DNA of 64,000 nucleotides from Donghicola eburneus (lineage in GTDB: Bacteria; Pseudomonadota; Alphaproteobacteria; Rhodobacterales; Rhodobacteraceae), in contig NZ_FOXY01000002.1 of NCBI RefSeq assembly GCF_900115865.1, positions 1 through 64,000 on the forward strand, read 5' to 3'. Both the position numbers and the translations under genes were made by a program. Below are positions 17,457-25,819 of the stretch, one piece after another. The notes under the pieces are model-generated. The model had not been told where the DNA came from, made no database searches, and saw nothing but the letters and a program-made list of their open reading frames with translations. Each line of letters opens with the position of its first letter. Positions within the stretch are counted from its first letter, which is position 1.

Positions 17457-17918
17457 TCAGGCCGACAGACGGGCCTTCACCTGAGGACCAGCCAGACCAA
17501 AGTCCATCTGCCCCATGTATTTCTCTTTGAGCAGGCCCATAACCTTGCCCATGTCGCGGATCGAGGACGCGTCGCTCTCGGCGATGGCCGCATCGATCGC
17601 CGCCTTGGTTTCGTCTTCATCCAGCTGGCGGGGCAAAAACTCTTCGATGATCTCGATTTCTGCCTCTTCGGACTGAGCCAGATCGAGCCGGCCCCCTTCT
17701 TCGTAGGTCTTAGCGCTTTCCTGACGTTGCTTGACCATCTTGGCCAGAATCGCCTGAATTTCGCTTTCCGAGATCACGGCTTCTTCGCCGTCGACACGCA
17801 GCGCGATCTCGCGATCCTTAATGGCCGCATTGATCAGGCGCAGCGTCGACAGCCGTGTGGCGTCTTTTGCTTTCATGGCGTCCTTGAGTGCGGCGCCAAT
17901 CTTTTTACGCAGTTCCAT
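17457..17918 (-). CDS. yqeY: GatB/YqeY domain protein
   Basis: A 153-residue helical protein matching the stand-alone YqeY family, which shares its fold with the C-terminal tRNA-contacting part of GatB. Typical segments are LRKKIGAALKDAMKAKD, RLSTLRLINAAIKD, a long KQRQESAKTYEEGGR helix and the IIEEFLPRQLDEDE motif. It may bind tRNA; enzymatic activity is not established. I place the start at 17918 because homologous proteins begin there. The frame stays open upstream to 18182, but that part would overlap the carA promoter and start codon. Confidence 0.88.
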   Translation of the reverse strand: MELRKKIGAALKDAMKAKDATRLSTLRLINAAIKDREIALRVDGEEAVISESEIQAILAKMVKQRQESAKTYEEGGRLDLAQSEEAEIEIIEEFLPRQLDEDETKAAIDAAIAESDASSIRDMGKVMGLLKEKYMGQMDFGLAGPQVKARLSA

Positions 17919-18032
17919 TAAATCATTCCCATCCCAGGGGCTTGCACAAGTGCGCTCATATAAGAGTTCACCCAACATATGTCTACCTTCGCTGTTAGCG
18001 CTCTGCATAGGCGCTATTTTGACCCATTCTGC

Positions 18033-18061
18033 TTGACCGCTGACGCGTGCGGGCCTATGTG
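18033..18061 (+). promoter_or_regulatory. Candidate sigma-70 promoter for carA
   Basis: TTGACC at 18033-18038 and TATGTG at 18056-18061 are separated by 17 bases, placing the start of transcription about 24 bases before the carA start codon. The -10 match is moderate, so this is a suggestion only. Confidence 0.4.
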
Positions 18062-18091
18062 TCGCCCGATTTGTCCCCAAGGAGAGAGCCG

Positions 18092-19264
18092 ATGCCCAGC
18101 AGCGCCCACGCCCCTGCCCGCCCGACCGCCTGTCTGGCCCTTGCAGACGGGACCATTTTCTATGGCAAAGGCTTCGGTGCAACCGGAGTGACCGAAGCCG
18201 AACTGTGCTTCAACACTGCCATGACCGGTTACCAGGAAATCATGACCGACCCGTCCTATGCGGGCCAGATCGTGACCTTTACCTTCCCCCATATCGGGAA
18301 CACCGGTGCGACCCCCGAAGACGACGAAACCGGTGATCCGGTGGCCGCAGGGATGGTTGTGAAATGGGACCCCACCGAACCCAGCAACTGGCGTTCGGTT
18401 GAAACATTGGGTGAATGGCTGACCAAGCGCGGCCGCATCGCGATCGGTGGCATCGACACCCGCCGCCTGACCCGCGCGATCCGCCAGCAAGGCGCCCCGC
18501 ACGTTGCTCTGGCCCACGATCCCGAAGGCAACTTTGACATCGAAGCTCTGGTCGCCAAAGCCCGCGCCTTCAAAGGTCTGGTCGGGCTCGATCTGGCCAA
18601 AGACGTGACCTGCGCGCAATCTTACCGCTGGGACGAGATGCGTTGGGCATGGCCCGAAGGCTACGCCAAGCAAGAGGCCCCCAAGCACAAGGTCGTCGCG
18701 ATCGACTTTGGCGCCAAACGCAACATCCTGCGCTGCCTCGCGTCCGCTGGGTGTGACGTGACCGTCCTGCCCGCGTCCGCCACTGGCGAAGAGATTTTGG
18801 CTCACAGCCCCGATGGCGTTTTCCTGTCGAACGGCCCTGGCGATCCGGCTGCGACCGGCGAATACGCTGTGCCCGCGATCAAGAAGGTCCTTGAAGCTGA
18901 TCTGCCCGTCTTTGGCATCTGCCTTGGACACCAGATGCTGGCTCTGGCGCTGGGTGCCAAGACCGTCAAGATGAACCACGGGCACCACGGTGCGAACCAC
19001 CCGGTTAAAGAGAACAAGACCGGCAAGGTCGAGATCACCTCGATGAACCACGGCTTCACTGTTGACACACAGACCCTGCCCGCAGGTGTTGTGGAAAGCC
19101 ACGTGTCGCTGTTCGACGGGTCGAACTGCGGTATCGAGGTCGAAGGCAAGCCCGTGTTCAGCGTACAGCACCACCCCGAGGCAAGCCCCGGCCCGCAGGA
19201 CAGCTTCTACCTCTTCGAGCGTTTCGCCGAAGCGATGGATGCGCGCAAAGCGGCTGCAAATTAA
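18092..19264 (+). CDS. carA: Carbamoyl-phosphate synthase small (glutaminase) subunit
   Basis: Hydrolyses glutamine and passes ammonia to CarB for carbamoyl phosphate, used for pyrimidines and arginine. The 390-residue protein has the CarA N-terminal domain (FNTAMTGYQEIMTDPSYAGQ region) and a C-terminal class I glutaminase with Cys nucleophile in FGICLGHQM and the His/Glu pair in QHHPEASPGP. AAGGAGAG lies five bases before the ATG at 18092, so the open frame further upstream is not used. carB is not nearby. A terminator-like hairpin follows the gene. Confidence 0.97.
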   Translation: MPSSAHAPARPTACLALADGTIFYGKGFGATGVTEAELCFNTAMTGYQEIMTDPSYAGQIVTFTFPHIGNTGATPEDDETGDPVAAGMVVKWDPTEPSNWRSVETLGEWLTKRGRIAIGGIDTRRLTRAIRQQGAPHVALAHDPEGNFDIEALVAKARAFKGLVGLDLAKDVTCAQSYRWDEMRWAWPEGYAKQEAPKHKVVAIDFGAKRNILRCLASAGCDVTVLPASATGEEILAHSPDGVFLSNGPGDPAATGEYAVPAIKKVLEADLPVFGICLGHQMLALALGAKTVKMNHGHHGANHPVKENKTGKVEITSMNHGFTVDTQTLPAGVVESHVSLFDGSNCGIEVEGKPVFSVQHHPEASPGPQDSFYLFERFAEAMDARKAAAN

Positions 19265-19298
19265 GATCGGCTTAACCGCCTATTAAGACCTACCATGG

Positions 19299-19330
19299 AT
19301 GCTCTTCTCACCCAGTGAGGAGAGCATTTT
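19299..19330 (+). terminator. Hairpin: carA terminator that also covers the next RBS
   Basis: ATGCTCTTCTCAC (19299-19311) pairs with GTGAGGAGAGCAT (19315-19327) through 13 pairs (one G-T), with loop CCA and then TTTT. It has the form of an intrinsic terminator for carA. The downstream arm contains GAGGAG (19317-19322), the ribosome site of the next gene, so in a read-through transcript the hairpin would hide that site. Confidence 0.65.
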
Positions 19331-19331
19331 C

Positions 19332-21020
19332 ATGTTCAGCCAAGGAGCGCCGCAGAAGGTACGCCCTCGGACAGCCGCAGCGCATGCTGCCGCTGGGTAT
19401 TTTCAGTTGCCCGAAGATCTAGCGCTGACGTGCGATCCTAAAGGCCACCCGCATCTGACGCCAAATGACTGGGTAAGGTTGCGGGCCGTCCCCTTGGCCG
19501 ATGGAACCGTTGCAGTCGAAAGCGCATCTGCAGTCGCGACGGTATCGACCCAACTGGGCGCAGGCACAAATTATTGCATAGCCACGCAATCTCAGATCGA
19601 AGCCGCCCATCATCAGTTTTTCGGAATGGCCCTCGCGCGGCGCGCCGAGACTCGCGTCGCCAAAGATCTGAGCTGCCGCGGCTTTGACGGGTTCTACGCC
19701 CGCAATCGCCTACAAATGCCCTTGGTCACTGTAACGGGCCTCGGCTTTGTGCTTGCCACGCCGTCGACCGCCGCGCTGGTCCTGACAGCGTGGTGCATCT
19801 TTACCCTGATTTGTGTGACCGTGCTAAAGCTCTTTTGCTTGGGCGCTGCCTTGGTGGGCCGGCGATCCCACCAAGACCCGCCCGCGCTTGAAAACGCCAG
19901 CTTGCCGGTGATTTCGATCATGGTCCCGCTGCACAAAGAATCGCGGATCGCGCAGCGACTGGTCCGGCGAATGCGCCGTCTCGATTATCCCCACGACAAA
20001 CTCGACGTCCTGTTTGTCGTCGAGGAGCATGACGCCAAGACCCGCAATGCTCTAGACGAGGCCGCGCCCCTTCCTGAGGGGTTCCGCGTGATTGTCGTGC
20101 CGGACGGACACCCGAAAACCAAGCCGCGCGCCCTGAATTACGCCCTAGATTTCTGCCGAGGCGAGATTGTTGGCGTCTACGATGCCGAAGATGCGCCCGA
20201 GGCAGACCAACTGCGCAAAGTCGCCGCCGCCTTTGCAGCCGCCCCGCCAGAGGTCGTGTGCCTGCAAGGGCGTCTCGACTACTACAACCCGCGCGACAAC
20301 TGGCTATCGCGCTGCTTTACGACCGAATATGCGGCGTGGTTCCGCCTGATCTTGCCCGGTCTTTCGGCGCTGGGACTTGCGGTTCCTCTGGGGGGCACCA
20401 CCCTGTTCGTCCGCCGTCACGCGCTCGAAGAGCTTGGCGCCTGGGACGCGCACAATGTCACCGAGGACGCAGATCTGGGGATTCGCTTGTCGCGACGTGG
20501 ATGGCGCACCGAGCTTATCCCGACAACGACGATGGAAGAGGCGAACTGCCGGACTTGGCCGTGGATCAAGCAGCGCTCGCGCTGGATCAAGGGCTACATG
20601 GTCACCTATCTGGTACACATGCGTAGCCCATGGCGCCTGTGGCGAGAGCTTGGGGCGCGGCAGTTTCTAGGATTCCAAATCTTCTTCTTGGCCTCAATCA
20701 GCCAGTTTTTATTGGCCCCGCTGCTTTGGTCGTTCTGGCTGCTGCCCTTCGGCTTTACCCATCCAATGCTTGGGGCTCTGGACCACACCGCCACATGGAC
20801 GTTGATCTATACCTTCATGGCCTGTGAGGTGATCAATCTGTCCGCTTCCCTGATCGCAGTTGCCGCGCCGCACCTACGGCACTTGTTGCCGTGGGCGATC
20901 TTTATGCCGCTGTACTTTCCACTCGCCACACCAGCCGCGTTCAAAGCAGCCTACGAGCTGGCCCTGCGTCCGTTTTACTGGGACAAGACCGATCACGGAC
21001 ATTCGGACGAAGAAAATTAA
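19332..21020 (+). CDS. Membrane glycosyltransferase, family 2 (cellulose synthase-like)
   Basis: A 562-residue inner-membrane processive-type glycosyltransferase. The N-terminal 120 residues resemble a cytoplasmic GspE/MshEN-like region, then come two membrane helices (about 120-165). The GT-A domain follows, with the acidic motifs GVYDAEDAPE and NVTEDADLG and the QRSRWIKGY (QxxRW) signature. At least three C-terminal helices come after that. It would polymerise or transfer a sugar from a nucleotide sugar across the membrane. Product unknown; there are no other polysaccharide genes next to it. The start at 19332 has GAGGAG nine bases upstream; an ATG at 19299 lies inside the hairpin and has no ribosome site. 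Confidence 0.85.
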   Translation: MFSQGAPQKVRPRTAAAHAAAGYFQLPEDLALTCDPKGHPHLTPNDWVRLRAVPLADGTVAVESASAVATVSTQLGAGTNYCIATQSQIEAAHHQFFGMALARRAETRVAKDLSCRGFDGFYARNRLQMPLVTVTGLGFVLATPSTAALVLTAWCIFTLICVTVLKLFCLGAALVGRRSHQDPPALENASLPVISIMVPLHKESRIAQRLVRRMRRLDYPHDKLDVLFVVEEHDAKTRNALDEAAPLPEGFRVIVVPDGHPKTKPRALNYALDFCRGEIVGVYDAEDAPEADQLRKVAAAFAAAPPEVVCLQGRLDYYNPRDNWLSRCFTTEYAAWFRLILPGLSALGLAVPLGGTTLFVRRHALEELGAWDAHNVTEDADLGIRLSRRGWRTELIPTTTMEEANCRTWPWIKQRSRWIKGYMVTYLVHMRSPWRLWRELGARQFLGFQIFFLASISQFLLAPLLWSFWLLPFGFTHPMLGALDHTATWTLIYTFMACEVINLSASLIAVAAPHLRHLLPWAIFMPLYFPLATPAAFKAAYELALRPFYWDKTDHGHSDEEN

Positions 21021-21667
21021 CCTTTCTCCGCTGCAGCTGCGTCGGATTTCAGACGCGTCACAAAAGCCTTGGAGATGTGCGCCTTGAGCGCGGCATAGGC
21101 TGCCTCCCCGTCACGCGCGGCAATCGCGTCAACGATCTGATCATGCTCTTTGATCGCGGTCTCAGAGCGCCCCTCGGCCGCCAAAGATGTCGTCGCCATC
21201 AAGGCCATAGTCCGGTAAACCAAATCGAGCTGCTGAAACAGATATCGATTGTGCGAGGCCAGATGCACCTGACGATGGAACCGGCGGTTCGCACGCGCCA
21301 ATGCCGCAGGGTTTCCGATCAGCGCGCGGTCGGCTTCGTTCATGTCGCGCAGCACGTTGATCTCTTCTTCGGTCGCATGGCGGGCCGCGAGGCGGGCGGC
21401 CAAAGCCTCTAGCTCGGAGCGGACGACGTACAATTCGGCCAGCTGGTTATGATCCAAGGACGCCACAATCATCGACCGCCCGTCCCGAGTCAGCAGGGAC
21501 TGGGTTTCCAGACGCTGCAAGGCTTCTCGGATCGGGGTGCGGGACACGCCGAACCGTTCGGCCAGCTCGCTTTCGACAAGACGGTCGCCCGGCCGGTAAA
21601 TCCCGGTATCGATTGCATCCAGAATCAGCGTGTAGGCATCCTTGTTCTGGTTCTTGTCGTCTGCCAC
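21017..21667 (-). CDS. GntR-family transcription regulator, FCD domain
   Basis: A 216-residue regulator with an N-terminal winged helix (LVESELAERFGVSRTPIREALQRL) and an FCD domain with metal-ligand histidines (RRFHRQVHLASHN and AIKEHDQIV). It starts with GTG, preceded by GGGGGA at six bases. Its stop codon interlocks with that of the convergent glycosyltransferase. An inverted repeat GCGCCAG-N6-CTGGCGC (21692-21711) lies in the gap upstream and could be an autoregulatory site. The target genes are not evident in the window. Confidence 0.88.
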   Translation of the reverse strand: MADDKNQNKDAYTLILDAIDTGIYRPGDRLVESELAERFGVSRTPIREALQRLETQSLLTRDGRSMIVASLDHNQLAELYVVRSELEALAARLAARHATEEEINVLRDMNEADRALIGNPAALARANRRFHRQVHLASHNRYLFQQLDLVYRTMALMATTSLAAEGRSETAIKEHDQIVDAIAARDGEAAYAALKAHISKAFVTRLKSDAAAAEKG

Positions 21668-21691
21668 CTGCAGTCCCCCTTACAACTCAAT

Positions 21692-21711
21692 GCGCCAGAT
21701 TATGCTGGCGC
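21692..21711. promoter_or_regulatory. Inverted repeat GCGCCAG-N6-CTGGCGC
   Basis: A perfect 7-bp inverted repeat with an AT-containing centre (ATTATG), between the divergent GntR and nucleotidase genes. It may be an operator for either gene or part of an RNA hairpin. No known consensus is matched with certainty. Confidence 0.35.
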
Positions 21712-21782
21712 GCGCCCGTGGATCAACCCACTGTGTTTCCTAGGTTATGGGCAAAGCGCCGCATTTGGGCTAGGGGAAAGCC

Positions 21783-22427
21783 ATGCCACGTCAGGATTTC
21801 AACCATATCGATACCTGGGTGTTTGACCTCGACAACACTCTGTATCCGCCGCACTTCCGTCTTTTCGACCAGATCGAAAAGAAAATGATCGATTACGTCA
21901 TGGGCACGCTCGGTGTCTCGCACGCCGAGGCGGACCGCCTGCGCAAGACTTATTGGGCGCTCCATGGCACCACCCTCGCGGGTTTGATGGCCGAGTACAG
22001 CATCGAGCCGGACCCGTTCTTGGACCACGTGCACGACATCGACTTTACCGTGCTAGAGCCCGACGCGGCCCTAGCGGGCCACATCCGCGACCTGCCGGGG
22101 CGCAAAATAGTCTATACGAACGGCTCTGCGCCCTATGCCGAGCAGGTTTTGCAGGCGCGCGGATTGGAGGGCCTTTTCGATGCGGTCTACGGGATCGAAC
22201 ACGCGAACTACCGCCCCAAGCCCGAAGCCGCTGCGTTTGACGCGGTGTTTACCAAGGACAACCTGTCGCCCACGACTGCTGCAATGTTCGAGGATGACCC
22301 GCGCAATCTGGCCGTTCCCCATGCCATCGGGATGCGCACCGTCCATGTCGCACCAGAGCCGCACGCAGCCGATCACATCCACCACCACACCGTTGATCTG
22401 ACTGACTTTTTGTCGCGGCTCAAATAG
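21783..22427 (+). CDS. Pyrimidine 5'-nucleotidase (HAD superfamily)
   Basis: A 214-residue HAD hydrolase. Motif I is FDLDNTLYP near residue 16, with the YP that marks the Sdt1/pyrimidine 5'-nucleotidase branch. Motif II is the Ser/Thr in YTNGSAPY, motif III the Lys in YRPKPEA and motif IV the acidic pair in MFEDDPRNL. It should dephosphorylate pyrimidine nucleotides such as UMP or CMP. It is a single gene between a regulator and a small membrane protein. The precise substrate is inferred from family only. Confidence 0.87.
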   Translation: MPRQDFNHIDTWVFDLDNTLYPPHFRLFDQIEKKMIDYVMGTLGVSHAEADRLRKTYWALHGTTLAGLMAEYSIEPDPFLDHVHDIDFTVLEPDAALAGHIRDLPGRKIVYTNGSAPYAEQVLQARGLEGLFDAVYGIEHANYRPKPEAAAFDAVFTKDNLSPTTAAMFEDDPRNLAVPHAIGMRTVHVAPEPHAADHIHHHTVDLTDFLSRLK

Positions 22428-22513
22428 TCGCACTGCGTCAAAGAGGGCAATTTCACTGGTGTTTTGGAAAACATACCTAGGGGGCAAATTATTTATCCGA
22501 AGGACTCCTTAAC

Positions 22514-22765
22514 ATGGCTGACATCACCAGCACCCCCTCCCAGCCCGGCGTTCCGATGCGCATTATTCTGTCGATTCCCGTGATCGGCTGGATCGCCAAG
22601 GACCTGCTCCACGGCGACAAAGACAATATCTGGTATCTGCTCGTCGCGGTCCTGAGCCTATGGGCCGCCGCTGTGATGACGTGGGGCATCCCCGCGCTTT
22701 ACCTGCCTGCGGTCGCATTTGTTCCCGTGATGTGGGTGATCCTGCTGCTCATCACACGCGGCTAA
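22514..22765 (+). CDS. Small membrane protein of unknown function
   Basis: An 83-residue protein that I do not recognise. After a Ser/Pro-rich start there is one weakly hydrophobic stretch (about 15-28) and two strong membrane helices (about 40-59 and 61-81), ending close to the C-terminus. AAGGA lies about ten bases before the ATG at 22514. Codon usage fits the neighbours, so it is probably a real gene. Confidence 0.7.
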   Translation: MADITSTPSQPGVPMRIILSIPVIGWIAKDLLHGDKDNIWYLLVAVLSLWAAAVMTWGIPALYLPAVAFVPVMWVILLLITRG

Positions 22766-22800
22766 ACTGTCGCTTGGACCTTCGGGCAGAAACGCCCTAT

Positions 22801-22828
22801 GTCATGGGACAAGGAGAGATCCCATGAC
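22801..22828 (+). promoter_or_regulatory. Hairpin with RBS in the loop and start codon in the stem
   Basis: GTCATGGGA (22801-22809) and TCCCATGAC (22820-22828) form a perfect 9-bp stem. The ten-base loop CAAGGAGAGA carries the ribosome site of the hydroxylase gene and the AUG at 22824 is in the 3' arm. Such a structure could limit translation. Whether it does is not known. Confidence 0.55.
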
Positions 22829-24026
22829 GACATTCCAAAGCTACGACATCATTGTATCCGGAGGCGGCGTTGCTGGCCTGAGCGCAGCTGCGGCCTTCGG
22901 ATCTGCGGGGTTCACCGTTCTTTGCGTGGACCCCCAGCCCCCCATCACAGATCGCAACGCCGAAGGGTCCGACCTGCGCACAACGGCGATTCTACAGCCG
23001 GGGCGGCTCTTGCTCGAAGAAGCGGGCCTGTGGGACCGTCTGGACGCCGAGGCGATGCCGCTGGACGTCATGCGCATCATCGACGCGGGCGGCGAAGTGG
23101 CCGAGCCCCGCGTGACCAAGGATTTCGTCGCCTCCGAGATTTCGGATCAACCCTTTGGCTGGAATCTGCCCAACTGGCTTTTGCGCCGCGAAATGGTCGC
23201 GCATCTAGAGGGGATGGAGACTGTCACTTTCCGCCCCGGCGTGGGCACTGCGGGCGTTCTGACCCGCACTGATCATGCGCGCGTCAGGCTGAGTGACGGC
23301 ACCGTGGCACAATGCCGGATGCTGGTCGCCGCAGATGGCCGCAATTCGCCCGTGCGCAAGGCGTTGAACATCCCTGTTAAAACCCGCCGCTATGGTCAAA
23401 AGGCGCTGGCTTTTGCGGTCACGCACCCCCTGCCCCACGAAAATGTCTCGACCGAGATTCACCGCTCGGGCGGACCGTTTACCTTGGTGCCGCTGCCCGA
23501 CTACGAGGGGCGTCCCAGTTCCGCAATCGTTTGGATGGAAGACGGGCCAGAGGCGATGCGTCTAATCAACCTGCCCGAAGCAGACTTCGAAGCAGCCATG
23601 AACGAACGGTCCTGCCAGATCCTTGGCCCGCTGACGCTGGCCTCGCGCCGGACCGTCTGGCCAATCATCAGCCAGTGGGCCGACCAGATGTACGGCGCAC
23701 GGACCGCGCTGGTGGCAGAGGCCGCGCACGTCGTGCCCCCTATCGGCGCACAAGGTCTGAATATGTCACTGGCCGATCAGCGGTGCCTGCTGGATTTGGC
23801 CAAGGCCGACCCCGCTAACATCGGATCGCCCGAGATGCTGCAACGCTACCACCGTCGCCGCCACCCAGAGGTGCTGGCCCGTGTCACCGGCATTGATCTG
23901 TTGAACCGCACGTCGCAACTGTCGGCCCAGCCCCTGCGCGATTTGCGCGCGGCGGGACTGAACGCGCTCTATTCTCTGGCACCCGTGCGGAAGACGCTGA
24001 TGCAATTGGGGCTCGGCATGCGCTAA
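22824..24026 (+). CDS. UbiH/UbiF-family FAD-dependent hydroxylase
   Basis: A 400-residue flavoprotein monooxygenase of the kind that hydroxylates the ring of ubiquinone precursors. The FAD-binding Rossmann motif is VSGGGVAGLSAAAAFG near residue 12, the DG motif is in LVAADGRNSPVRKA and the second FAD motif is in PPIGAQGLNMSLADQRCLLDL. It could be UbiH, UbiF or a combined UbiL-type enzyme; sequence alone does not decide. It has an AAGGAGA ribosome site inside a hairpin loop. Confidence 0.85.
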   Translation: MTTFQSYDIIVSGGGVAGLSAAAAFGSAGFTVLCVDPQPPITDRNAEGSDLRTTAILQPGRLLLEEAGLWDRLDAEAMPLDVMRIIDAGGEVAEPRVTKDFVASEISDQPFGWNLPNWLLRREMVAHLEGMETVTFRPGVGTAGVLTRTDHARVRLSDGTVAQCRMLVAADGRNSPVRKALNIPVKTRRYGQKALAFAVTHPLPHENVSTEIHRSGGPFTLVPLPDYEGRPSSAIVWMEDGPEAMRLINLPEADFEAAMNERSCQILGPLTLASRRTVWPIISQWADQMYGARTALVAEAAHVVPPIGAQGLNMSLADQRCLLDLAKADPANIGSPEMLQRYHRRRHPEVLARVTGIDLLNRTSQLSAQPLRDLRAAGLNALYSLAPVRKTLMQLGLGMR

Positions 24027-24044
24027 GCCCACGTCGCGGCGCGT

Positions 24045-25169
24045 TTACAGCGCCGCGTCCAGCGCCCGTGTCAGACGCTCAATCGTCGCGGGCACGTCAT
24101 AGAGTTTATCCAACCCGAACAAGCCCAAACGGAAGGTCGAGAACCCCTGCGGTTCGTCACATTGCAGCGGAACGCCCGCCGCGATCTGGGTGCCATTCGC
24201 TGCAAAGGCACGACCCGACTGCACCTCGGGATCATCCGTGTAGCTGACCACGACGCCCGGCGCGCCAAACCCGTCGGCCGCGACGGACTTGATCCCGCGC
24301 TTCGCCAAGAGTTCACGAACCCCATTCCCCAGCGCCCATTGCGCCTCGCGCAAACGCTCGAAGCCATAGGCGCGCGTTTCAGCCATGGTATCGCGGAAGG
24401 CCAGCAAAGAATCCGTCGGCATCGTAGCGTGATAGGCATGGCCACCATTCTCATAGGCCTGCATGATCTGGAACCATTTTTTCAGGTCCACGGCAAAGCT
24501 GTCCGACGTCGTCTCTTCCAGCTTTGCAATCGCGCGCTCCCCTAGCATCACCAGACCCGCCGAAGGGGTCGACGACCAGCCCTTCTGCGGAGCAGAGATC
24601 AGCACATCCACTCCGGTCGCCTTCATGTCGACCCAGATGCAGCCACTGGCGATGCAGTCCAGCACCATCAGCGCATCGACCTCGTGGGCAGCTTCAGCCA
24701 GCGCCTTGATATAGCTGTCCGGCAGGATCACCCCCGCCGAGGTTTCCACGTGCGGGGCAAAGACCACATCGGGCTTCTCTTCGCGGATTCTTGCGACCAC
24801 CTCTTCAATCGGCGCAGGGGCAAAAGGCGCAGTCGTTTCATTGCCTTGCTGGCGTGCCTTCATCACGATCGTCTCGGTCGCCAGATCGCCCGCATCCACA
24901 ATTTGGCTCCAGCGGAAAGAGAACCAGCCATTGCGCACCACCAGAACCTTGGAGCCCTTGGCAAACTGGCGCGCAACCGCCTCCATTCCGTAGGTGCCGC
25001 CCCCGGGCACAATGGCAACGCCGTCCGCCTTGTACACTTCTTTGAGCATCGAGGAGATGTCGTTCATCACGCCTTGAAATTGCGCGGACATATGGTTCAG
25101 CGACCGGTCCGTGAAGACCACCGAAAACTCGTCCAGACCATTTGGATCAACACTATCAAGCAACGCCAC
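24045..25169 (-). CDS. Class V aminotransferase (alanine-glyoxylate type)
   Basis: A PLP enzyme of 374 residues. The PLP lysine is in ISAPQKGWSSTPS, the aspartate that contacts the pyridine nitrogen in MVLDCIAS, and the N-terminal PGGGTYGMEAVAR segment is typical of the alanine-glyoxylate/serine-pyruvate aminotransferase branch. I take a GTG at 25169 as start because AAGGAGAG lies four bases upstream; the frame is open to 25259 but without another ribosome site. Substrate pair unknown. A dispersed repeat (copy B) lies between this gene and the Lrp genes upstream. Confidence 0.87.
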   Translation of the reverse strand: MALLDSVDPNGLDEFSVVFTDRSLNHMSAQFQGVMNDISSMLKEVYKADGVAIVPGGGTYGMEAVARQFAKGSKVLVVRNGWFSFRWSQIVDAGDLATETIVMKARQQGNETTAPFAPAPIEEVVARIREEKPDVVFAPHVETSAGVILPDSYIKALAEAAHEVDALMVLDCIASGCIWVDMKATGVDVLISAPQKGWSSTPSAGLVMLGERAIAKLEETTSDSFAVDLKKWFQIMQAYENGGHAYHATMPTDSLLAFRDTMAETRAYGFERLREAQWALGNGVRELLAKRGIKSVAADGFGAPGVVVSYTDDPEVQSGRAFAANGTQIAAGVPLQCDEPQGFSTFRLGLFGLDKLYDVPATIERLTRALDAAL

Positions 25170-25294
25170 GGCTCTCTCCTTCTCGAAAACTTCTGACCAG
25201 ATCAGTAACGGCCCGTTAGGGGTGTGGCGAGGAATACTTTTGCATGCAGTGGCGTGCAAATTCGGGGCCTGCGCGGGTGGTGACCAGGAGCCAT

Positions 25295-25346
25295 GGGTAT
25301 TTTTAGCAAAAAGAAGCCTGCCCTTTCTGCTTTGTCTTAAATACTC
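25295..25346. repeat. Dispersed intergenic repeat, copy B (inverted pair)
   Basis: The minus-strand unit CTTCTTTTTGCTAAAAATACCC (25295-25316) and a weaker plus-strand unit TTTCTGCTTTGTCTTAAATACTC (25324-25346) face each other. Both match the family consensus TTC-T-TTTGC-AAAATACYC. They lie between the aminotransferase and the Lrp/AsnC genes. Confidence 0.65.
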
Positions 25347-25357
25347 ACTGTCGGAGC

Positions 25358-25819
25358 CTATCCGCCAAGCGGCCCGGGCAGACGCTCTTCGCTGAGCAGG
25401 ACGTTGGCCTCGACGTCGCCGACACCCGGAAGTGCCATGATGCGCCGACGCAGCACCCGTTCAAAGTCACTGATATCCCGCGCCACAATGCGTAGGCGAT
25501 AGTCATAGACCCCGAGAATGTGCTCGACCGTCTGCACCTCTGGCACTGCCGTCACCGCACGCTCGAAATCCTCAAGGCTGACGCGTCCTTTGGTGGCCAG
25601 CTTGACGCCAAGAAAGACGGTCACGCCGAAGCCCAGTGCCTCGTGATCCAATACCAGACGGCGGTGGGATAATGCGCCCTCGGACCACAGGCGTTTAACT
25701 CGGCGCCAAGCTGCGGGTTGGGACAGGCCAAAGCGGCGTCCTATAGCGCCTGCGCTTAGGGTCGCGTCTTGGGACAGGGCGTGCAGGATCTTCAGGTCGA
25801 GATCATCAAGGTCAATCAT
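25358..25819 (-). CDS. Lrp/AsnC-family regulator (second of tandem pair)
   Basis: A 153-residue amino-acid-responsive regulator. The N-terminal helix-turn-helix (LKILHALSQDATLSAGAIGRRFGLSQPAAWRRVKRL) precedes the RAM ligand/oligomer domain (LGVKLATKGRVSLEDF... to VEHILGVYDYRLRI). It overlaps the upstream paralogue by four bases (ATGA), so the two are translated together and could form mixed oligomers. The divergent ilvC is the most likely target. The ligand is probably an amino acid, perhaps branched-chain. Confidence 0.9.
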   Translation of the reverse strand: MIDLDDLDLKILHALSQDATLSAGAIGRRFGLSQPAAWRRVKRLWSEGALSHRRLVLDHEALGFGVTVFLGVKLATKGRVSLEDFERAVTAVPEVQTVEHILGVYDYRLRIVARDISDFERVLRRRIMALPGVGDVEANVLLSEERLPGPLGG

